From an uncultured Bacilli bacterium (GTDB taxonomy: Bacteria; Bacillota_I; Bacilli_A; RF39; UBA660): a DNA stretch of 64,000 bases. How positions within the stretch are numbered: position 1 is the stretch's first letter; the number at the start of each line of letters is the position of its first letter. The position numbers were made by a program, and so were the translations under genes. Shown here piece after piece: positions 35,410-42,578 of this stretch. Location of the stretch: positions 1-64,000 of the forward strand of contig CAKPCJ010000001.1 of assembly GCA_934141575.1 (NCBI GenBank). Reading direction: 5' to 3'. Under the pieces are notes generated by a model that saw only the letters and a program-made list of their open reading frames with translations, did not search any database and was not told the DNA's origin.

Positions 35410-36618
35410 ATGGAAACCTTAGCAGTTAAAATGAGGCCTAAATCATTAAATGATATAATTGGTCAAAGGCACCTTATTGGTGAAAACAAAGTATTAACAA
35501 ATTTAGTTAAAAATAAACATTTAGTATCCATGATATTATATGGTAAACCAGGGATTGGAAAAACTAGCATAGCACTGGCTCTCGCCAACGATATAGGATT
35601 AAAATATAGAATACTAAATGCAACAATTAATAATAAAAAAGATTTTGACATAGTCGTTGCCGAAGCTAAAATGTATGATGGAATTATTTTAATAATGGAT
35701 GAAATACATAGGTTAAATAAGGACAAACAAGATTTGCTCTTACCACATATAGAAAGCGGCTTAATAACGTTAATAGGTATGACTACAGCAAATCCATTTC
35801 ATTCAATAAACCCAGCAATAAGAAGCAGATGCCAAATATTCGAACTAAAATTATTAGATACACAAGACATAGAACAAGCACTTAATAAAGCATGCACAGT
35901 TTTAGAAAATATTGATATAGATGAAAATGCTATTAAATACATTGCAAAGTTATCAAGTGGTGATTTAAGAGCAGCATATAGTTTATTAGAAGTGAGTTAC
36001 TATACATCAGATAAAAAAATAACTTTAGAAACAGTAAAAAGCATAAATAACAAGCCAGTACATTTTGAAGATAAAGATGGAGACAATTATTATAATATAC
36101 TAAGTGGTTTTCAAAAATCAATAAGGGGTAGCGATCCAGACGCAGCACTTCATTATTTAGGAAGATTAATACTAGCAGATGATTTCGATAGTATTTTTAG
36201 AAGAATGACGGTAATAGCATACGAAGATATTGGTTTAGCTAATCCTAGTATGGGGCCAAAAGTAATGGCTGCAATTAATGCATGTGAAAGGTTAGGAATG
36301 CCAGAAGCAAAAATAATTTTAGCAAACATAGTTATTGAACTAGCGCTTTCCCCTAAATCTAATTCAGCCTACCTTGCCATAGATAAAGCAATAGCTGACA
36401 TAGAAAACGGAAATATAGGTGATATGCCTAGCTATTTAAAAGATCCATATATTGGATATAAATATCCACACGATTATAAATATGGATATGTTGAACAGCA
36501 GTACTTGCCAGAAAATTTAAAAAGTAGAAAATACTATATACCAAAGCTTACAAACAAATATGAACAAAGTTTAAAACTTTACAACGATAGAATTAAAAGT
36601 GCAAAAAAAGAGCAATAA
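35410..36618 (+). CDS. rarA: Replication-associated recombination AAA+ ATPase RarA/MgsA
   Basis: AAA+ clamp-loader-like ATPase acting at stalled forks. It has an N-terminal MRPKSLNDIIGQ motif, Walker A GKPGIGKT (45-52), Walker B ILIMDEIHR (about 93-101), sensor TTANP, and the C-terminal tetramer domain with YEDIGLANP and YPHDY. 402 aa, typical. The start follows GGTGAT, and its end shares a bidirectional terminator with recO. Confidence 0.95.
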   Translation: METLAVKMRPKSLNDIIGQRHLIGENKVLTNLVKNKHLVSMILYGKPGIGKTSIALALANDIGLKYRILNATINNKKDFDIVVAEAKMYDGIILIMDEIHRLNKDKQDLLLPHIESGLITLIGMTTANPFHSINPAIRSRCQIFELKLLDTQDIEQALNKACTVLENIDIDENAIKYIAKLSSGDLRAAYSLLEVSYYTSDKKITLETVKSINNKPVHFEDKDGDNYYNILSGFQKSIRGSDPDAALHYLGRLILADDFDSIFRRMTVIAYEDIGLANPSMGPKVMAAINACERLGMPEAKIILANIVIELALSPKSNSAYLAIDKAIADIENGNIGDMPSYLKDPYIGYKYPHDYKYGYVEQQYLPENLKSRKYYIPKLTNKYEQSLKLYNDRIKSAKKEQ

Positions 36619-36627
36619 GCTCTTTTT
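36605..36627. terminator. Bidirectional terminator between rarA and recO
   Basis: AAAAAGAGC (36605-36613) pairs with GCTCTTTTT (36619-36627). The A and T runs allow use from either side, and both stop codons lie within or beside the stem. Confidence 0.8.
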
Positions 36628-37360
36628 AATTTATTTTTTCCAATATTCCTAGCAATTTATTGCTCTTTAAGTATATACCTGTATATAATTCATAATACTC
36701 ATCTATAAATTGCGCTATCTCCAATAAAATAGTATCTGAAACATCAAATTTAGAAATATTTGATATATCCAAGTAATTAAAAGCTCTAATAAGTTTAATT
36801 GCGCTTTCACTTATAATCTTTTCATTATTGTAACAATTTTTGCAAATATATCCACCACTAGAACAAGATAAAGTTATTATGTCTTTTTTAGAACCGCAAA
36901 CACTACAAGAATCTAGATTCAATTCAACCCCTAAAAAAGGCAACATTCTAAGTTTAAATATATCAGTCATGCCAAGACCAGTAAAACCTTCATTAATCTT
37001 CATCATAGTAGTTTTATATATATCATATATCTTTTCATTAACATCTGTTTTGCATATTTGATTGACAAGTTCAGAAATAATAGAAGCATATGTTATTTTT
37101 TCTATATCCCGTTTTATATTTTTAAAGTAATCTATAACATCTACCGATATCAAAGTAGAGATTTTATTTTTTTTATATTGCAAGTTAAATACTCCAAACG
37201 TAAATTTATTAACCTTATTAAAAAATGGACTTTTTATTTTTTTTGCACCCTTAGTCATCAAAGAAATAATTCCGTATTTTTTAGTAAAGACGTTAATTAT
37301 TTTACTAGTTTCGCCATAATTTTGTTCATTAATAATAAAACCCTCTACTTCTTCTATCAT
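36626..37360 (-). CDS. recO: DNA repair protein RecO
   Basis: RecF-pathway mediator that helps RecA load on gapped DNA. The N-terminal OB fold (EGFIINEQNYGETSKIINVFTK) is followed by a helical domain and a four-cysteine zinc motif (CSVCG...C...C). 244 aa, normal. It ends the rpsU-to-recO cluster and follows yqzL by eight bases, as in Bacillus. Confidence 0.94.
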   Translation of the reverse strand: MIEEVEGFIINEQNYGETSKIINVFTKKYGIISLMTKGAKKIKSPFFNKVNKFTFGVFNLQYKKNKISTLISVDVIDYFKNIKRDIEKITYASIISELVNQICKTDVNEKIYDIYKTTMMKINEGFTGLGMTDIFKLRMLPFLGVELNLDSCSVCGSKKDIITLSCSSGGYICKNCYNNEKIISESAIKLIRAFNYLDISNISKFDVSDTILLEIAQFIDEYYELYTGIYLKSNKLLGILEKIN

Positions 37361-37368
37361 ACTTTATA

Positions 37369-37458
37369 TTACTTTTCCTTCCCTATAGCCTTATACTTTA
37401 AATAATATTCAATCTTGCCTGTATTTTTAAATAATAACCATAGTATTTCTTTGTCCAT
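37369..37458 (-). CDS. yqzL: YqzL-like small protein (29 aa)
   Basis: A 29-residue product (MDKEILWLLFKNTGKIEYY...) with the YqzL-type pattern: a short helix ending W-x-x-F-x-x-TG-x-I-x-x-YL-x-YK. It sits between era and recO exactly where YqzL is found in Bacillus. GAGAGGATGAT precedes the ATG. Its function is unknown; it is shorter than Bacillus YqzL. Confidence 0.65.
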   Translation of the reverse strand: MDKEILWLLFKNTGKIEYYLKYKAIGKEK

Positions 37459-37503
37459 AAAAATCATCCTCTCTATATATTATATGTGATGATTTTTATT
37501 TTT

Positions 37504-38388
37504 TTATTCAAAATCAGTAAAACCTAATTCTTGTAAATATTTTTCCCTATCTCGCCAATTTTTAATAGTCTTAACAAATAACTCCAAATAGATCTGTTTA
37601 TCATACATTTTTTCTATATCTTTTCTTGCTTGCATACCTATTTGTTTAATCATAGAACCTTGCTTACCAATTATAATTTTTTTTAATGAATCTCTATCTA
37701 CTATAATACATGCATTTATGCAAATAACATTTTGTTTTTCCTCAAATTTTTCTACAATACAAGTAGTTGAATGTGGAACTTCCTCATCTGTAAGATTCAA
37801 AACTTTTTCCCTGATAATTTCACTTATTACAAAACTTGGAGGTGTATTTGTATAAGTTTCTTTATCGTAATACTGTATATTATCAGGCAAATATTTTTCT
37901 AATACTTCTAAAAGTCTTGAAACATTATCATTTTTAAGAGCCGAAAGAGGAACAATCTCCTTAAAATTATATAAATCTTTATATTCACATATTTTAACTA
38001 AAATTTCATCTTTAGTAAGCTTATCTATTTTATTAAGCACAAGAATAACAGGTTTGTCTGTATCTTTTAACCTATCAATAACAAACTTGTCCCCTGACCC
38101 TAATTTCTCACTAGCATCAACCAAAAATAATATAATATCAAGATCATCTATCGAATAATAGGCCATTCTATTTAAATATTTACCAAGTTTTTGTTTTGGC
38201 TTGTGTATACCAGGAGTATCAACAAAAACTATCTGTACATTTTCATTAGTATAAATACCCTGAATATTATTTCTTGTCGTTTGGGCTTTATCAGAAGTTA
38301 TAGCAAGTTTTTTGCCAATTATACTATTAAGAAGAGTACTTTTTCCAACATTTGGTCTACCAATTATACTAACAAATCCAGATTTCAT
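37504..38388 (-). CDS. era: GTPase Era
   Basis: Binds the 3' end of 16S rRNA during 30S assembly. The G domain has GRPNVGKST (10-18), DTPGIHKP and NKID. The C-terminal KH domain has the loop GKQGSMIKQIG. 294 aa, complete. AAGGAGGAAG precedes the ATG. dgkA lies ten bases upstream in the same transcript; cdd, often between dgkA and era, is absent. Confidence 0.97.
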   Translation of the reverse strand: MKSGFVSIIGRPNVGKSTLLNSIIGKKLAITSDKAQTTRNNIQGIYTNENVQIVFVDTPGIHKPKQKLGKYLNRMAYYSIDDLDIILFLVDASEKLGSGDKFVIDRLKDTDKPVILVLNKIDKLTKDEILVKICEYKDLYNFKEIVPLSALKNDNVSRLLEVLEKYLPDNIQYYDKETYTNTPPSFVISEIIREKVLNLTDEEVPHSTTCIVEKFEEKQNVICINACIIVDRDSLKKIIIGKQGSMIKQIGMQARKDIEKMYDKQIYLELFVKTIKNWRDREKYLQELGFTDFE

Positions 38389-38398
38389 AACTTCCTCC

Positions 38399-38797
38399 TT
38401 ATAGTAAAGCTAAAATTTTTGGTAAAAATATATATATACCACCGACAACAGCGATAATTGCCAAAACAAACACACTAGCAGATGCTGTGTCTTTTGCTAT
38501 TTTAGCTTTTACATTAAATTCTTTACACATTAAATCGATTGTAGTTTCAATAGCAGTATTCATAAGTTCAGTAGATAGAATTAAGCCAATTATAATAAAT
38601 AAAAATAACCATTCATATCTTTCAAGTTTCAATAATAATCCTAAAATTATTACCAAAATTGTCATACATACATGTATAAACAAACTTTGCTCATTTCTAT
38701 ACGCATATACTAATCCTTCAAATGAATACTTAAAACTATTAATAAATCTCTTAAAACCCCTAGGTTTAATTACTTTGTCTTGTGATTTTAGCTTCAT
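38399..38797 (-). CDS. dgkA: Undecaprenol/diacylglycerol kinase (DgkA family)
   Basis: Small integral membrane kinase. In Gram-positive bacteria this family phosphorylates undecaprenol to recycle the wall lipid carrier. 132 aa with three membrane helices; the family core FKYSFEGLVYAYRNEQS and ELMNTAIETTIDL is present, with the metal-binding Glu residues. It overlaps ybeY by 32 bases, with AGGAGGAG inside ybeY. Confidence 0.93.
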   Translation of the reverse strand: MKLKSQDKVIKPRGFKRFINSFKYSFEGLVYAYRNEQSLFIHVCMTILVIILGLLLKLERYEWLFLFIIIGLILSTELMNTAIETTIDLMCKEFNVKAKIAKDTASASVFVLAIIAVVGGIYIFLPKILALL

Positions 38798-39221
38798 TTA
38801 AAATCTCCTCCTGTTTTGCAAACATAACTTTCTCATCTTCCTTAGTCATATGATCATATTTTAGCAAGTGAAGAAAACCATGAACAGCTAAAAAACATAT
38901 TTCTCTTTCCAATGAATGACCATAATCTTTGCTTTGCTCAACAGCTTTATCAAGGGATATATATATATCACCAAGTACTCTATATTTATATGTAATCGCT
39001 TTATCATCGTCTTCCAAAGCAAATGTAATAACATCAGTTGGTCTATCTATATTCCTATAATTTTTGTTAAGATAATGTATGTATTCATTATCTACAATAA
39101 TTATATTAAATATTCCATCTTTTAATTTTTCATATTTCACTGCACAATTAATTGCCTTTTTAATAGATTTTATTTCTTTTATATCAGAATCAGTCTGATT
39201 AAAAATTTCATACTTTACCAT
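38766..39221 (-). CDS. ybeY: Endoribonuclease YbeY
   Basis: Zinc-dependent RNase for 16S rRNA maturation and ribosome quality control. The metal motif is His114-x3-His118-x5-His124 in HGFLHLLKYDH. The upstream NIDRPTDVITFA pattern is also typical. 151 aa. It overlaps vanZ by seven bases and dgkA by 32. PhoH, its usual partner in this cluster, is not encoded here. Confidence 0.95.
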   Translation of the reverse strand: MVKYEIFNQTDSDIKEIKSIKKAINCAVKYEKLKDGIFNIIIVDNEYIHYLNKNYRNIDRPTDVITFALEDDDKAITYKYRVLGDIYISLDKAVEQSKDYGHSLEREICFLAVHGFLHLLKYDHMTKEDEKVMFAKQEEILNEAKITRQSN

Positions 39222-39832
39222 AATCTTATACCTATACTATAAAAATAAAAACATAATAGTGCAGTAATTAAGACAACATAAATGCTAAGGCAAATATCTT
39301 TATAAAAAAACGATGGAATAAAATTTTTAAGTGCACAAAGTGCTATATAAACTATGCATCCAAGTACACCGCCAAGAAGATTAAGTAAGATATCATCAAT
39401 ATCAAAAACCCTACCTATAGATAACTGAGTAAGTTCTATAGTAACAGACGCTATCAAAGTTAAAACACAAACAAGTCCGACTCTTTTTGGTTTTAAATAA
39501 TATGAGACAAAATATCCATATGGCATAAATATCACTATATTACCTATGACATTTTTAAAAAATAACTCACTACCAAATTTATACCTTAAAATTTCTCTAA
39601 ACGGAGTATAATTACTAGTACCAGTAATAGAATAAACATCTTGATAAGTAACTATATTATACAAGAATAAAAGGTATAATATAAATTCCAAAGATATTAA
39701 CTCTCTATATAAAACTATTTTTTGATTATTCTTTATAAGCCACGCTAGTCTAATACTACATATAATAACTATCAATATTAAAACCGTAGGATAAAGTCTA
39801 GAAAAAGCTTTTATAATTGATTCCTTTATCAT
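39215..39832 (-). CDS. VanZ-family membrane protein
   Basis: 205-residue polytopic protein with about five hydrophobic segments and the VanZ pattern: NYTPFREI, then NVIGNIVIFMPYGYF, then IELTQLSIGRVFDIDDILLNLLGGVLG. VanZ homologues are linked to teicoplanin tolerance in some elements and often are plain envelope proteins. It occupies the slot normally held by phoH and pgpH in the Bacillus cluster. It overlaps yqfD by four bases (ATGA). Confidence 0.85.
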   Translation of the reverse strand: MIKESIIKAFSRLYPTVLILIVIICSIRLAWLIKNNQKIVLYRELISLEFILYLLFLYNIVTYQDVYSITGTSNYTPFREILRYKFGSELFFKNVIGNIVIFMPYGYFVSYYLKPKRVGLVCVLTLIASVTIELTQLSIGRVFDIDDILLNLLGGVLGCIVYIALCALKNFIPSFFYKDICLSIYVVLITALLCFYFYSIGIRLW

Positions 39833-40986
39833 ATATTTTCCTCCAATGGAGAAATATTTTCTGAAGAAGTTATATCTTCATATACCTTAAAAAATATTTC
39901 CATATATATTGTACTATGTTTTTCGACATTTTTCAAAACTTTTTTACTGATAATATACTCTTCTTCATTTAACGTATCCTGTACTTTTTTTGTAGCGTAT
40001 ATAATTCCAGCATTTGTAGCGCTCTCTTTATTATAAATATTTTCAATCAAGTTAACTTCTTTCTGTTTTTGAATCATAAAGCTTATAGGTAGTATTGAAT
40101 TTTTATATAATATTAAATCCTTTGAATTATAATTTTTGAATTTTGAAAAGTTAAATAAATTAAAATCATTATTAAAAACTCTCAAATTAAAAACAGTTTT
40201 AATATTTCCTGTATAATTTTCTTCACGATAATATAACGGAAAGTTTAGCTTAACTGTATACCAAGTTTCAGCATATACCTTTGCATCCGCATGTACTACA
40301 GATTTAAGATTTTCATTCAAATATACATTACCAGACACAATAACCTCGCCACTTGAAACATAATCATCAACATTTTTTACAATAACACCAGATTTAGCAT
40401 ATATTTTCTTTATTATGCCAGATTTAGAAGCAATTATATTTTGAGGTGATTTAATATCTCGTTCTTTATTTATAACACGTTCTTCTACTAAAACCTTATA
40501 TGTTGTACCTACTCTCGTTATTTCAAGCCATTCAATGCTATCTTTATATTTATTAAGTATAAACTGCTTTATACTTGAAATCTCATCAAAAGTTTTTCTA
40601 AAACTACCCGGTTTTATTCCATTATAACTTAACTCAGTTAATATTTGCTTTTTTAGTTCACTATTATTATGATATATTTTAATATCAAATATAAAATTAG
40701 ACATAGTTAATATAACTAATAAACTAAATATAAGAGAAAAAATTAATATTAAATTTTTTTTAATATCCTTCTTTATCTTTTGTTTGCCCACATATTTAAT
40801 TATTTGTATTTCGTACGTCCCCTTAATTTTATCAATTTTTTCTAAATTAGATGTAGAAACAGTAATATTAATTTCTTTATTTGAAATATGGGACAAATCA
40901 AAAATATTTATATTGTTTTTAATTATTCTTCTTAAAAAACGGTTTATATTATAACCGCTTACCCTTAATACTACATTGCTTTTCAT
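39829..40986 (-). CDS. yqfD: Sporulation protein YqfD
   Basis: 385 aa. The N-terminal soluble region (VLRVSGYNINRFLRRI) leads to one membrane helix (about 78-100) and a large C-terminal extracytoplasmic part with IEWLEITRVGTTYKVLVEER, the YqfD signature. In Bacillus yqfD is made under mother-cell control and is needed for efficient sporulation. AAGGTGATG precedes the ATG. It follows yqfC by nine bases. Confidence 0.92.
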   Translation of the reverse strand: MKSNVVLRVSGYNINRFLRRIIKNNINIFDLSHISNKEINITVSTSNLEKIDKIKGTYEIQIIKYVGKQKIKKDIKKNLILIFSLIFSLLVILTMSNFIFDIKIYHNNSELKKQILTELSYNGIKPGSFRKTFDEISSIKQFILNKYKDSIEWLEITRVGTTYKVLVEERVINKERDIKSPQNIIASKSGIIKKIYAKSGVIVKNVDDYVSSGEVIVSGNVYLNENLKSVVHADAKVYAETWYTVKLNFPLYYREENYTGNIKTVFNLRVFNNDFNLFNFSKFKNYNSKDLILYKNSILPISFMIQKQKEVNLIENIYNKESATNAGIIYATKKVQDTLNEEEYIISKKVLKNVEKHSTIYMEIFFKVYEDITSSENISPLEENI

Positions 40987-40995
40987 AGCATCACC

Positions 40996-41244
40996 TTAGC
41001 CTAATTCTATAGATACAATAACACCTTCAATCAAAATTTCATGATCTAATAATTTTTTAGTTGTCAAGTTATTACCCTTTACAATTACTTTCTTATTATC
41101 ATATGTAACAACTATTTTATTATCTTCAAAGCTTTTTATTTCATCATAATTTATAATATGTAAATTTTTAGGGGTTAAAGTAATTTTAATCAAATTTTCA
41201 TCTATCATCAAAAATTTCTTAACATTTGTTTTTATTGCTACCAC
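40996..41244 (-). CDS. yqfC: Sporulation protein YqfC (YabP-like)
   Basis: 82 aa small beta-rich protein of the YabP/YqfC family, next to yqfD as in Bacillus. The pattern LHIINYDEIKSFEDNKIVVTYDNKKVIVKGNNL resembles the family core. The start is uncertain: the GTG at 41244 lacks a clear Shine-Dalgarno, and the ATG 12 codons later is also possible. It is preceded by the yqeY terminator, so it may have its own transcript. Confidence 0.82.
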   Translation of the reverse strand: MVAIKTNVKKFLMIDENLIKITLTPKNLHIINYDEIKSFEDNKIVVTYDNKKVIVKGNNLTTKKLLDHEILIEGVIVSIELG

Positions 41245-41259
41245 CCAATTAATTATATT

Positions 41260-41285
41260 AAAAAAACTAGGATTTATGTTCCTAG
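41260..41285 (-). terminator. Intrinsic terminator of rpsU-yqeY (minus strand)
   Basis: CTAGGA and TCCTAG (41267-41285) form the stem, and on the minus strand a T run follows (plus-strand A run at 41261-41266). Confidence 0.7.
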
Positions 41286-41722
41286 TTATTTAACTTTGAT
41301 TTTATTTTAGAATTAATAATAGACATATCAGTTCTTCCCTTAATCTTAGGCATTATTTCAGCCATAATTTTTCCCATATCCTTTTGTGATGTAGGATTAA
41401 TTTTTTCAAAAGCCTCATTAATTATTTTATCGATTTCTTCTTCAGATAATTGTTCTGGTAAATATTTTTGCAAAATACTAATTTCAGCATTAGCCTTATC
41501 AATAAGATCAGTTCTATTACCCTTTTGGAATTCTTCTATGCTACCCTTTAAATTTTTAATTTGTTTTGTTGCAACTGTAACTATATCTTCATCAGTTATT
41601 TCTTTTTTTGAGTTTATACTATTTAATTTTACCTCACCTTTAAGCATTCTCAAAGTAGTTAATAATTCTTTGTTACCAGCCTTCAATGCTTCTTTTATTT
41701 CATTATCTAATCTTTCTAACAT
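41282..41722 (-). CDS. yqeY: GatB/YqeY-domain protein YqeY
   Basis: 146-residue helical protein of the YqeY family, similar to the tail domain of the GatB amidotransferase subunit, so tRNA binding is likely. The pattern LRMLKGEVKL, QKYLPEQLSEEEI and DMGKIMAEIMPKIKG is diagnostic. AGGAGG precedes the ATG. It follows rpsU, as across Bacillota. Confidence 0.93.
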   Translation of the reverse strand: MLERLDNEIKEALKAGNKELLTTLRMLKGEVKLNSINSKKEITDEDIVTVATKQIKNLKGSIEEFQKGNRTDLIDKANAEISILQKYLPEQLSEEEIDKIINEAFEKINPTSQKDMGKIMAEIMPKIKGRTDMSIINSKIKSKLNN

Positions 41723-41747
41723 AATTCCTCCTATATCAAAAAAGAGC

Positions 41748-41942
41748 TTAATATTGCTCTCTTCTTCTGTTTCTTCTGCTATTTTTAATAGCCTCTTTTT
41801 TAGCGTTTCTTCTTCTTACTCCTGGTTTATCATAATGTTCTTTTTTTCTTAACTCTGAAGGGAGTCCACTTTTAGCGACTTTTTGAGTAAACTTTTTATA
41901 AGCTAAATCAAAATTTCCATCTTTAACTGGAACTGATATCAT
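41748..41942 (-). CDS. rpsU: 30S ribosomal protein S21
   Basis: 64 aa basic protein with the S21 core (VPVKDGNFDLAYKKFTQKV) and an Arg/Lys-rich tail. A longer in-frame start at 42005 is rejected because GGGAGGG precedes the ATG at 41942 and S21 normally begins near here. It opens the rpsU-to-recO cluster. Confidence 0.95.
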   Translation of the reverse strand: MISVPVKDGNFDLAYKKFTQKVAKSGLPSELRKKEHYDKPGVRRRNAKKEAIKNSRRNRRREQY

Positions 41943-41973
41943 CAATATCCCTCCCTTCTTTACTACAATAAAG

Positions 41974-41984
41974 ATTATAACACG
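41974..41984 (-). promoter_or_regulatory. Extended -10 of rpsU
   Basis: Minus-strand CGTGTTATAAT (41974-41984): TGn-extended -10 about 30 bases before the rpsU start. Confidence 0.5.
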
Positions 41985-42022
41985 ACATCTAACATAAAAC
42001 AACAAATTTTGATATTTTTTTC

Positions 42023-42053
42023 AAAAAAATAGATAGGAATATTCCTATCTATT
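42023..42053 (-). terminator. Intrinsic terminator of the 139-aa gene
   Basis: AATAGATAGGAAT and its complement (42029-42053) form a long perfect stem. On the minus strand it is followed by seven T residues. Confidence 0.8.
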
Positions 42054-42464
42054 CAACATATTTAACAAGTTTATTTTAAACATATCTTTATCTTTATGAG
42101 TTTTAGATATCATCACACCTTTGTATGTATCAAGTTCTGACTTATGTCCTTCCTCCAACAATTCCTCAGGTGTTATTTTTTCAAATGTTAAAACATTCTC
42201 ATCAGTTCTTACTGTATAATGAACAGTTATATCACCGTGAACTTTAGAAAACAATGTATCAGTAGGTAATTTTAACTCGTATGATACTGTATGTTTCTTT
42301 TGGTTCTTAGAAACAATCTGACCTAAAAAATTGCCATCTCTTAATTGAGGATAATACTCCAAAGTCAAAGTTCTAAAAGCCAACATATTATATTTTCTTA
42401 TAGCGCGTTCTTCTTTTCTAAATTTAGCTTCATCTTCAAATTCAAATTTATAACCATTTTTCAT
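42045..42464 (-). CDS. Hypothetical protein, 139 aa
   Basis: Family not recognised. Soluble, charged, with an N-terminal helix (KFRKEERAIRKYNMLAFRTL) and a central beta-rich segment (HTVSYELKLPTDTLFSKVHGDITVHYTVR). A start five codons earlier is in frame, but the ATG at 42464 has GGGGGTTG ahead. It has a near-consensus promoter and a 5' leader hairpin, which suggests strong or regulated expression. Confidence 0.7.
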   Translation of the reverse strand: MKNGYKFEFEDEAKFRKEERAIRKYNMLAFRTLTLEYYPQLRDGNFLGQIVSKNQKKHTVSYELKLPTDTLFSKVHGDITVHYTVRTDENVLTFEKITPEELLEEGHKSELDTYKGVMISKTHKDKDMFKINLLNMLNR

Positions 42465-42479
42465 AATTTCAACCCCCAT

Positions 42480-42515
42480 AACTTAAACAACTATTGTATC
42501 CAATATTTTTAAGTT
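42480..42515 (-). promoter_or_regulatory. 5' leader stem-loop of the 139-aa gene
   Basis: AACTTAAA and TTTAAGTT (42480-42515) enclose a second possible short pair (ATTG/CAAT). The predicted transcript start coincides with this stem, so the mRNA would begin with a hairpin just before its ribosome site. Confidence 0.4.
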
Positions 42516-42520
42516 ATCTT

Positions 42521-42549
42521 ATAATAACATATTTTTTGCATTTTGTCAA
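42521..42549 (-). promoter_or_regulatory. Near-consensus sigma-A promoter of the 139-aa gene
   Basis: Minus strand: TTGACA (42544-42549), 17-base spacer ending TATGT, then TATTAT (42521-42526). Both -35 and extended -10 are present. Confidence 0.7.
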
Positions 42550-42578
42550 CTTTTATTTAAAAAGAAAAAGAAGATTAA

